A stretch of DNA of 12,381 bases from a bacterium (GTDB taxonomy: Bacteria; Chloroflexota; Dormibacteria; UBA8260; Bog-877). Positions 7,701 through 12,381 of the stretch are shown piece by piece (the first letter of the stretch is position 1; the number at the start of each line of letters is the position of its first letter). The translations under genes were made by a program, and so were the position numbers. Under the pieces are notes generated by a model, which was given only the letters and a program-made list of their open reading frames with translations, did no database searches and had not been told where the DNA came from. The stretch spans positions 1 through 12,381 of the forward strand of contig JAKAVU010000046.1 in NCBI GenBank assembly GCA_021817185.1. The letters are read 5' to 3'.

Positions 7701-8137
7701 GCCTCGCCCTCCGACGGTGGGAGCTTGCGCAGCAGGGCCACGATCTCCCGGCTCCTGGGCTTGAGCCACCGTTCCGCGTCGGCCTCCCAGGCGGCCCGGT
7801 CAGCCCATATCGAGAGCTGCTCCTGGGCGTCGAGCACCGGCGCGAGCATCCACCGGCCGTCGCGCCGCTCCAGGCGCCCACCGCACGCCCGGCAGGCCAG
7901 CAGCCTGCCGAATACGCCGCCGGTATCGTCCGCGTCACCGCTGGCGAGCCGGAGCAGCGCCGACCACAGCTCACTGCCGGGCAGGTCTGGCCTGGGTTCT
8001 TCCTCCACCCGTGCGCGCCCGGAGAGGAGCTGAGGTGGGTCCGCGCTCCAGGCCGGGGGCACGGCGATAGGCGCAGGGTCGGAGCGGCGGGCCTGCCGCT
8101 GAGCGATCAACTCGCGGAGCCGGGCCAGGTCACCCAT
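7697..8137 (-). CDS. Hypothetical element protein with one CxxC pair, 146 aa
   Basis: The ATG at 8137 has AAGGTGG seven bases or so upstream and overlaps the end of the DUF3987 gene by eight bases. The protein begins with a short helix (LARLRELIAQRQARR), passes through a Pro-rich linker, and has LLACRACGGRLERRDGRW near residues 85-102, a single Cys pair typical of half zinc ribbons. The C-terminal part is helical and Trp-rich (WADRAAWEADAERWLKPRSR). No family recognised. Translation is coupled on both sides, so it is made together with the replication-type protein and the 158-residue protein downstream. Confidence 0.65.
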   Translation of the reverse strand: MGDLARLRELIAQRQARRSDPAPIAVPPAWSADPPQLLSGRARVEEEPRPDLPGSELWSALLRLASGDADDTGGVFGRLLACRACGGRLERRDGRWMLAPVLDAQEQLSIWADRAAWEADAERWLKPRSREIVALLRKLPPSEGEA

Positions 8138-9506
8138 TGGAGCCACCTTCTTTCGCTTCTTTCGCAGGGTCAGTGACGGCAAGCCACGCTTCGACTGGCC
8201 GTCCGCCGGTTTCCCTCTTCTCCGAGCGGGCCAGTCCCAGCCGGGCCAGGGCAGCGAGCGCGGCCTCGATGCGGCTCTCAGGCTGGTGGCGCTGGAAGAG
8301 TGCCACAGATATCTCGGTCCGGCTCAGTTCCGCGCCCGCTCGCAGGGCCGCCAAGATGCGATCCGCCACTGGGTCACCGAGAGCGTCCCCGAAGATGTAA
8401 ACCACCGAGGCGGCCACGTAGTCGAGCACGGCTACAGCCGCCTCCAGGTGCTCTACTCGGACGACTGGGCTTCGGTCGAGTAGCGCGTAGTTCAGGCTCA
8501 GTCTCACGGCCTGGGCCTCGTGCCGGGCGAGCACCGCGCCCGCCAATCCCGTCCGGTCCCGGCTCAAGTCCGCGTACAGCTCGGCCCAGAGGGCACCAGC
8601 CTCAGCATCCCGCTTCACAGCCTCGACCGTGCGGGCGTATGCGAGCGCCTTCGCAACGTTGCCCGCAAGGTCGGTCACGATCCGACCCTCGAACGGCGCA
8701 GGGTCGGGCAACATCTGGGAGCGCCGCACTGCGACCCACAGAAACCGGTTGGCGAACCCGGACGCTGCATCGACTGAGCGCAGCTCGCTCCGGAGTTCGT
8801 CAATCGTCACGTGACCAAGTACGGATACGTGCGTGCCCGTGGCGACTGTGGGGGTCTTCGTCATAACCCGCAACTCGCCTTGATCCCAGGCCTCCCGAAT
8901 AACGGCCGACAGCGTGGCTCCGTCTCGGCCCATGACGCGCAAGACCCGCCCAAACTCTGGAGCTAGGGCAATGAGCCGCTTGTCGGCCACGCCCTCATCT
9001 ACCACTACCGGCTCGCTGGACTTCGGGTCGGTCTTGTAAACCGGGTCCCGCACGGCGGCGATCACTCCCTCACCAGTGGATAAACCTTGCTGAACCCGAG
9101 CGGCCCAGGCTGGGTCGGCCTGAGCGAGTACCCGATGTACCGGGCTCCACGACTCCCCCTTTCTGGCCTTAGCCGACTGGCCCACCAGAACAGCGAACAG
9201 CCGCGCTGGATGATGCGTCGCCCCCACCACGGCGTGAGGGCCGCCACCGACTGCTGAGCCGAACGCCGCCAAGAAGCTCACCAGAAGCGCGGCAGGGTCC
9301 GCTTCTGAGTGCGGTTGGGCGGCGGCCACAAACTCTCCTGCCAGGCCGTAGAAGGCCGCCTTGTCGAGCGGCTCGGGCCACTGCGGGGGCTGCGAAATAA
9401 GCGAAGAAAGCGAAATAACTCGCCCACTCGCGGAGCCGAACATCGCGGCCGTGGCCTTGTCGACGGCCTCCTGGGCAATCTGGCGAAGGGTGGGATCAGA
9501 GGTCAA
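8130..9506 (-). CDS. DUF3987-type replication (helicase/primase-like) protein
   Basis: This encodes 458 residues from the TTG at 9506. The protein has the layout of the DUF3987 family: N-terminal helices (EPLDKAAFYGLAGEFVAAAQ), LLVSFLAAFGSAVGGGPHAVVG, then a P-loop-like segment GQSAKARKGES near 109-119, an acidic EFGRVLRVM segment near 185, and GHVTIDELRSEL near 250. The last 80 residues (RTEISVALFQRHQPESRIEAAL...LGLARSEK) look like a winged helix. DUF3987 proteins occur on plasmids, phages and integrative elements and are taken to be ATPases of replication initiation; the exact activity is not settled. The TTG start is chosen because GGAGGTG lies six bases upstream and TTGA overlaps the preceding stop; a GTG at 9515 is the alternative. 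Confidence 0.7.
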   Translation of the reverse strand: MTSDPTLRQIAQEAVDKATAAMFGSASGRVISLSSLISQPPQWPEPLDKAAFYGLAGEFVAAAQPHSEADPAALLVSFLAAFGSAVGGGPHAVVGATHHPARLFAVLVGQSAKARKGESWSPVHRVLAQADPAWAARVQQGLSTGEGVIAAVRDPVYKTDPKSSEPVVVDEGVADKRLIALAPEFGRVLRVMGRDGATLSAVIREAWDQGELRVMTKTPTVATGTHVSVLGHVTIDELRSELRSVDAASGFANRFLWVAVRRSQMLPDPAPFEGRIVTDLAGNVAKALAYARTVEAVKRDAEAGALWAELYADLSRDRTGLAGAVLARHEAQAVRLSLNYALLDRSPVVRVEHLEAAVAVLDYVAASVVYIFGDALGDPVADRILAALRAGAELSRTEISVALFQRHQPESRIEAALAALARLGLARSEKRETGGRPVEAWLAVTDPAKEAKEGGSNG

Positions 9507-9685
9507 CCCGGGCACCTCCGCGCGCGCGCCACTGACTCAGCTACTTCGATCACCGACTGGCGCTGCAGTCGCCGCCAGTGGGCTGACTCGTGCGGGCCCA
9601 CCACCCCGTCGCCGACCGGTGCGCGAAGAATCGCGCTGTGGGCGATCGCCTCCTCGAGCAGGCTGCCGCAGGCGGGGCAGGTCAC
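9503..9685 (-). CDS. CPxCG mini zinc-ribbon protein, 60 aa
   Basis: This short gene starts at a GTG whose first bases overlap the stop of the excisionase gene (GTGA at 9682-9685) and ends in TGA overlapping the TTG of the DUF3987 gene. The product begins VTCPACGSLLEEAIAHSAIL, a CPxCG knuckle at the extreme N-terminus, followed by charged helical sequence (HWRRLQRQSVIEVAESVARA) and a final Cys near the end. One zinc knuckle plus a His-rich middle could bind metal, perhaps as a dimer. Such mini-proteins are frequent in mobile-element operons; the function is unknown. Confidence 0.6.
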   Translation of the reverse strand: MTCPACGSLLEEAIAHSAILRAPVGDGVVGPHESAHWRRLQRQSVIEVAESVARARRCPG

Positions 9686-9894
9686 CGTCTCGCCCTCTGC
9701 ACCGCCGGGGTGGCCGGTGGTCCGCCCTCCATGTGAGCGGCCTCGAAGGCCTCCAAATCCCGCAAGCGGACTCGCACCAGCCGGCCCAGGCGCACCACGG
9801 GCAGAGCTGCGCTGCCAGTGAGTGTCCAGACCCACCGCGGGGAACACCGCCACCGCTCAGCCACTTCGGGCACAGTCAGCAGGTGCTCGCTCAC
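9682..9894 (-). CDS. xis: Excisionase / MerR-like HTH protein
   Basis: This encodes 70 residues from the GTG at 9894. LLTVPEVAERWRCSPRWVWT is the typical start of HTH_17/excisionase-family winged helix proteins; VRLGRLVRVRLRDLEAFEAA matches their usual second half (a basic wing followed by a helix). Xis proteins bend DNA at the att site and steer the integrase toward excision; others of this fold act as regulators. The presence of a tyrosine integrase in the same element supports the Xis role. The frame is open much further upstream (to 10221), but this is the antisense-like extension through the XRE gene; the GTGA overlap with the XRE stop fixes the start. Confidence 0.75.
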   Translation of the reverse strand: MSEHLLTVPEVAERWRCSPRWVWTLTGSAALPVVRLGRLVRVRLRDLEAFEAAHMEGGPPATPAVQRARR

Positions 9895-10127
9895 TCTGCG
9901 GGCACCAGGGCCGCGAGCCGGGCTAGGAACACCGCGTAGCGGAGCCCAACGTCGCCGGTTGGGCCTCTTCCCCGCTCCCAACGCAAGACCGTGGTGGGCG
10001 ATGTGCCAACGGCCCTCGCTACGTCCCCGAGAGACAGGTGCGCAAACACGCGGAGGTCGCGGGCCGTGCCGTCGGCAACGAGCTGGCGAGCGATGGCGAG
10101 GGTGATCGCCGTATCGGTCGTGGTCAT
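9891..10127 (-). CDS. XRE-family HTH repressor, 78 aa
   Basis: First gene of the long minus-strand operon. LSLGDVARAVGTSPTTVLRWERGRGPTGDVGLRYAVFLARL (in two parts: LSLGDVARAVGTS, TTVLRWERGRG) is a plain Cro/C1-type helix-turn-helix covering most of the protein. There is no dimerisation or protease domain, so it is a minimal repressor. It starts with ATG at 10127 without a visible Shine-Dalgarno site, nine bases after a possible -10, so the mRNA may be nearly leaderless. It is divergent from the plus-strand gene at 10250 and an inverted repeat lies directly in front of it; self-repression and a switch between integrase and excision/replication operons are likely but inferred. Confidence 0.75.
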   Translation of the reverse strand: MTTTDTAITLAIARQLVADGTARDLRVFAHLSLGDVARAVGTSPTTVLRWERGRGPTGDVGLRYAVFLARLAALVPAE

Positions 10128-10132
10128 GCGAC

Positions 10133-10153
10133 AGCCATATTCCGGGCATGGCT
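10133..10153. promoter_or_regulatory. Candidate operator, inverted repeat in xre promoter
   Basis: AGCCAT (10133-10138) and ATGGCT (10148-10153) form a perfect 6-base inverted repeat with a 9-base centre, spanning 21 bases or two helical turns. It surrounds the possible -10 of the XRE gene, where binding of that repressor would block transcription. Only one copy is seen. Confidence 0.35.
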
Positions 10154-10165
10154 AAGTCGCCGCAA
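10137..10165 (-). promoter_or_regulatory. Possible promoter of the xre-xis operon
   Basis: On the minus strand TTGCGG (10165-10160) is followed after 17 bases by GAATAT (10142-10137), nine bases before the XRE ATG. The -35 is good, the -10 only fair; a shifted -10 TATGGC is an alternative. The position makes a leaderless or very short-leader transcript. Confidence 0.35.
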
Positions 10166-10214
10166 CTCTTAGCGAGCGTGTCAGGCCTGCAAAGTTGGGA
10201 GGTGCGGATAGCCG

Positions 10215-10243
10215 TTGACATATCGTTGCCGCTGCCTTACCGT
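10215..10243 (+). promoter_or_regulatory. Strong promoter for leaderless gene at 10250
   Basis: TTGACA (10215-10220), a 17-base spacer and TACCGT (10238-10243) form a consensus-like sigma-70/HrdB-type promoter. The ATG at 10250 begins six bases after the -10, the position where transcription should start, so the message would be leaderless, a common arrangement in Actinomycetota. Confidence 0.7.
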
Positions 10244-10249
10244 GGGGGA

Positions 10250-10816
10250 ATGGTCAACGCCTACATCTGGCCCTGGAAATGGCCTGACCCGAAGACCGGC
10301 CCCTACGAGGTCGTGGTGCGGATGGGGGAGTTAGAGGGAAGGTTCGAAGTCCTAGGGCTCGAGGTGCGGAGCATCGGCGACAAGCTGAGGGTCACCTCAA
10401 CGGTGTTGCGGAGCGTCCGACTGGACGAGTTGGCGACTAGGACTGCGGCACTCATCGTGCCTATGCATACCGACCACTGGGCCGTGGAGACTGTCTCGAA
10501 TGAGGCAGACATGGACGAGGAGTGGCACCGCAAGCGAGAGGAAGCCGTCTTTCCCATGCGAGAGGCCTTCCTGCGCCTACACAGAGCGATAGCTGATCGG
10601 GCCACGACGGAAGCGACGCTCGAAGGCGTGGCACGAATCTACATTGATGCTCGCAGGCGCCATCAACACCCGACCAAGGCGGTTGCCGAGGCACTTGGGA
10701 TCACCTATGCCAAGGCCGCCCACTTAGTAGTGGATGCGAGTAAAGGGGGCCTCTTGGGCAAGACAACTCGAGGTAGGCAGAGGTGGGGTGGACCCGCAAG
10801 TGTGGAGAGAAAGTGA
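10250..10816 (+). CDS. Putative HTH regulator or hypothetical element protein
   Basis: The 188-residue product starts at the ATG at 10250, fixed by the promoter immediately in front of it; an earlier in-frame ATG at 10148 lies upstream of that promoter and inside the control region. The N-terminal 90 residues are mixed beta (MVNAYIWPWKWPDP, YEVVVRMGELEGRFEVLGL, DKLRVTSTVLRSV). The C-terminal part has VARIYIDARRRHQHPTKAVA then EALGITYAKAAHLVVDASKG and GLLGKTTRGR, a pattern common in actinobacterial proteins where a helix-turn-helix precedes a GLL...T.GR end. A DNA-binding role in the integrase-side operon is plausible. No named family recognised. A 52-base gap separates it from the small membrane protein and integrase genes downstream, so they may be co-transcribed. 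Confidence 0.65.
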   Translation: MVNAYIWPWKWPDPKTGPYEVVVRMGELEGRFEVLGLEVRSIGDKLRVTSTVLRSVRLDELATRTAALIVPMHTDHWAVETVSNEADMDEEWHRKREEAVFPMREAFLRLHRAIADRATTEATLEGVARIYIDARRRHQHPTKAVAEALGITYAKAAHLVVDASKGGLLGKTTRGRQRWGGPASVERK

Positions 10817-10868
10817 GCCGCTGTGGGGATAGGTCCGACCGATGGCCTGGAGCAGCGGGGCTGGCCCG

Positions 10869-11000
10869 GTGACACGCCGCCACTACCGCTACCGGCCACG
10901 AGTTTATGCGCGGGTACCAGGCGTCGGCTGTGTCGGCTGCTCGGCCCTCTGGGCGGTGGTCCTGCTCGCCTTGATCCTGCTGTGGATGGGGCTGGCATGA
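10869..11000 (+). CDS. Small single-pass membrane protein, 43 aa, coupled to integrase
   Basis: A GTG at 10869, with GGGG about 11 bases upstream, opens a 43-residue frame. The first 20 residues are Arg/Tyr-rich (VTRRHYRYRPRVYARVPGVG), the next hold a CVGC pair, and the rest is one hydrophobic segment (ALWAVVLLALILLWMGLA) running to the C-terminus. Positive charges before the segment predict the N-terminus in the cytoplasm. The stop overlaps the integrase ATG (ATGA at 10997-11000), the same coupling used throughout this element, which argues that it is really translated. Function is unknown. Confidence 0.5.
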   Translation: MTRRHYRYRPRVYARVPGVGCVGCSALWAVVLLALILLWMGLA

Positions 11001-12121
11001 GCCGCCGTGGCAACGGTGAAGGGTCGATCTCGCGTCGCCCCGAGGGCCGCTGGCAAGCTCAGATCACCGTGGAGGGCAAACGCAGAAGCGCCTATGGCCG
11101 GACGCGCGAGGATGCGGCCGCCAAGCTGCAGGCGCTCCAGGCCGGGGCCAGTGCCGGGCTGCCCGCCGTCGATCAGCGGGCCACCGTCAGCAGCTACCTC
11201 ACCCGGTGGCTGGAGCAGGTCACGCCTCGGCTCCGGCCCACCACGGTCACCCGCTACCGCGGGCTTGTCACCGGCCAGATCATCCCGACCCTTGGACGGC
11301 ACAGGCTCCGCGAGCTGGCCCCGTCGGACGTGGCCCGGATGATGGCGCTGGTACAAGGGGACGGCCTCAGCGCCCGGACTGCGGGCCACTGCAGGGCAGT
11401 GCTCCGAGCGGCCCTCTCGGACGCCGAGCGGGACGGGCTTGTCAGCCGCAACGTCGCCCGGCTGGCCGATCCCATCCACCTGCCGCCACCAGCGCCGACC
11501 GTGCTGTCCCCGGCTGAAGTGTGGGCCGTGCTCGACGCAATGCCCGATCCCGGCCTGCACCGCCTTGTCTCCGTCGCCGTCACCACCGGGTTGCGCCTGG
11601 GCGAGCAGTTGGGCCTCACCTGGGGAGACATCGACTTCGAGGGCCGCCGTCTCCACGTCCGCACCGCCCTGCAGCGGCTGGGTGGTGCCTACTCCCTCAC
11701 CGAGCCGAAGTCGGCCTCATCCCGCCGGACCGTGGCACTCCCGGCGGCCGCGCTGGAGGCGCTGACCGAGGAGCGCCGCTGGCAGGGGGAGGCGCGTCTG
11801 GCAGCCGGCGGCCGCTGGCACGAGCCGATCCGGGGCCTGGTGTTCACCACCTCCACCGGCGCCCCCCGGAATGGCACCGCCCTCACTCACATGCTCCAGG
11901 CCGAGCTGGAGCGGGCTGGCCTGCCGCGGCTCCGCTGGCACGATCTCAGGGCCGCGCATGGTAGCCTTCTGCTGGCAGGGGGGACAGATATCTCAGTGGT
12001 CAGCCGCCGCCTGGGTCACTCCAGCGTCAGCCTCACCAGCCGTCACTACGGCGGCGTAGCAGATGCCCTCCAGCATGCAGCCGCGGATCGGCTGGGCCAG
12101 CTCCTGCAGCGTCCAGGGTGA
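10997..12121 (+). CDS. int: Tyrosine recombinase / phage-type integrase
   Basis: This encodes 374 residues and catalyses integration and, with Xis, excision at the tRNA att site. Order of domains: a short arm-binding region with GEGSISRRPEGRWQAQITVE near 7-26, a SAM-like core-binding domain (about 64-150, TVSSYLTRWLEQVTPRLRPT), and the catalytic domain with Arg200 in TTGLRLGEQLGL, a likely beta-hairpin Lys238 in TEPKSASSRRT, His315/Arg318 in WHDLRAAHGSLLLAGG, His341 in RRLGHSS and the nucleophile Tyr351 in SRHYGGV. All catalytic residues are present. The start at 10997 is preferred over the upstream frame to 10823 because the arm domain begins there and ATGA overlaps the preceding small gene. 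It reads toward the att site, as usual. Confidence 0.92.
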   Translation: MSRRGNGEGSISRRPEGRWQAQITVEGKRRSAYGRTREDAAAKLQALQAGASAGLPAVDQRATVSSYLTRWLEQVTPRLRPTTVTRYRGLVTGQIIPTLGRHRLRELAPSDVARMMALVQGDGLSARTAGHCRAVLRAALSDAERDGLVSRNVARLADPIHLPPPAPTVLSPAEVWAVLDAMPDPGLHRLVSVAVTTGLRLGEQLGLTWGDIDFEGRRLHVRTALQRLGGAYSLTEPKSASSRRTVALPAAALEALTEERRWQGEARLAAGGRWHEPIRGLVFTTSTGAPRNGTALTHMLQAELERAGLPRLRWHDLRAAHGSLLLAGGTDISVVSRRLGHSSVSLTSRHYGGVADALQHAAADRLGQLLQRPG

Positions 12122-12159
12122 CGCTTCGGCGGCCTGCTGGAGACTGGGAATAACATCTG

Positions 12160-12182
12160 GGTTGCAGTCAAGGTTGCAGTCA
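12160..12182 (+). repeat. Tandem 11-bp repeats, candidate integrase arm sites
   Basis: GGTTGCAGTCA occurs at 12160-12170 and again at 12172-12182, one base apart, between the integrase stop and the tRNA fragment. Paired direct repeats some tens of bases from the core are typical arm-type sites bound by the N-terminal domain of tyrosine integrases. Confidence 0.5.
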
Positions 12183-12220
12183 GTCCACTTCACCGTTCCG
12201 CGCAACTGATCTCGCGGACA

Positions 12221-12270
12221 GCGGCTTCGTAAACCGCTGGCCGGGAGTTCGAATCTCCCCGTCGGCTCCC
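12221..12270 (+). other. att site: 3' fragment of tRNA-Thr (anticodon CGT)
   Basis: From 12226 the sequence reads as the 3' half of a tRNA: anticodon loop TTCGTAA (12226-12232), anticodon CGT for Thr, 3' anticodon stem, a 5-base variable loop, a perfect T arm (GGGAG 12243-12247, TTCGAAT loop, CTCCC 12255-12259), acceptor strand CGTCGGC (12260-12266) and a T discriminator. The preceding bases do not form a D arm or acceptor 5' strand, and the base pair closing the anticodon loop (C12225-A12233) is mismatched, so the identity begins close to 12226. This is what remains at the distal end after an element integrates into a tRNA gene. The intact tRNA-Thr should be upstream (left), outside this window. 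Confidence 0.65.
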
Positions 12271-12291
12271 CCAACCTGATCTAAGCGGAAG

Positions 12292-12326
12292 TTCCTGGGG
12301 ATGTTGAACTGAATCGAGTTCAGGAA
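12292..12326. repeat. Nested inverted repeats in right flank
   Basis: TTCCTG (12292-12297) is the inverse of CAGGAA (12321-12326), and inside it TGAACT (12305-12310) is the inverse of AGTTCA (12317-12322) around a 6-base centre; the two pairs share bases 12321-12322, so they are alternatives rather than one stem. The site lies about 30 bases upstream of a strong promoter and could be an operator. Confidence 0.35.
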
Positions 12327-12352
12327 TGGGCTGTCATGTAGCCACTCGGAGC

Positions 12353-12381
12353 TTGACAAGTGACATTTGCAGTGGTAGCAT
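12353..12381 (+). promoter_or_regulatory. Strong promoter reading out of the right edge
   Basis: TTGACA (12353-12358), a 17-base spacer and TAGCAT (12376-12381) end exactly at the window edge. Both boxes and the spacing are near consensus. The transcribed gene lies beyond the window. It belongs to the flank right of the att site, so it may be host or neighbouring-element DNA. Confidence 0.6.

Larger units (their letters stand above)
6228..12270. mobile_element. Integrative element, satellite-like (PICI-like or small ICE); left end undefined
   Basis: The content and order define an integrative element: integrase (plus strand) next to a tRNA-Thr 3' fragment, a divergent control region with an XRE repressor, then a minus-strand operon of excisionase, zinc mini-protein, DUF3987 replication-type protein, unknown genes and an HGG zinc-finger TerS-like protein. 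There are no capsid, tail, portal, large terminase, relaxase or FtsK/TraB-type transfer genes in this span. The right end is placed at the tRNA fragment. The left end is not seen; 6228 is only where the recognisable operon ends, and the true border may be beyond the window start. Confidence 0.65.

Noticed and set aside
10823..10996. N-terminal extension of the integrase from the ATG at 10823
   Set aside because: The extension is low-complexity and overlaps the 43-codon frame; the arm-binding domain begins at the ATG at 10997.
12200..12270. Complete tRNA-Thr gene
   Set aside because: Only the 3' half folds; the bases upstream have no D arm or matching acceptor strand.

Overview
The window is high-GC bacterial DNA. 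It carries consensus-like TTGACA-N17-TAnnnT promoters, one of them apparently leaderless, many GTG/TTG starts and 4-base start/stop overlaps. These traits fit a high-GC Actinomycetota host, but nothing here fixes the genus. Assignments below come from motif recognition only; no database search was possible.

Left part (117-4961, minus strand): a compact type I-G (formerly I-U) CRISPR effector module, transcribed csb1 (Cas7) > csb2 (Cas5-Cas6) > cas3 as a tight overlapping operon. The Cas3 helicase core looks intact. In type I-G proteins the HD nuclease normally follows the helicase, but here it is cut off by a stop codon within its first helix. The window contains no Csx17/Cas8-like subunit, no cas1/2/4 and no CRISPR array.

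Middle part (4962-6227): a 450-base non-coding stretch with several nested inverted repeats, a secreted lipoprotein gene of unknown function (5414-5935, minus), and about 290 bases with nothing recognisable.

Right part (6228-12270): a small integrative element. One minus-strand operon runs from an XRE repressor through an excisionase, a CPxCG mini-protein, a DUF3987-type helicase/primase-like protein, two unknown proteins and an HGG zinc-finger (TerS-like) protein. It ends in a 32-aa ORF and a frameshifted, partial copy of one of the unknown genes. Divergently, on the plus strand, lie a leaderless putative HTH regulator, a 43-aa membrane peptide and a tyrosine integrase. Just past the integrase are tandem 11-bp repeats (candidate arm sites) and a 3' fragment of a tRNA-Thr gene (candidate att site). 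The layout resembles a phage satellite (PICI-like) or a small actinobacterial integrative element. The second att copy is not visible, and by the geometry of tRNA integration it should lie to the left, so the CRISPR module may sit inside the same element. A strong promoter points out of the right edge of the window.
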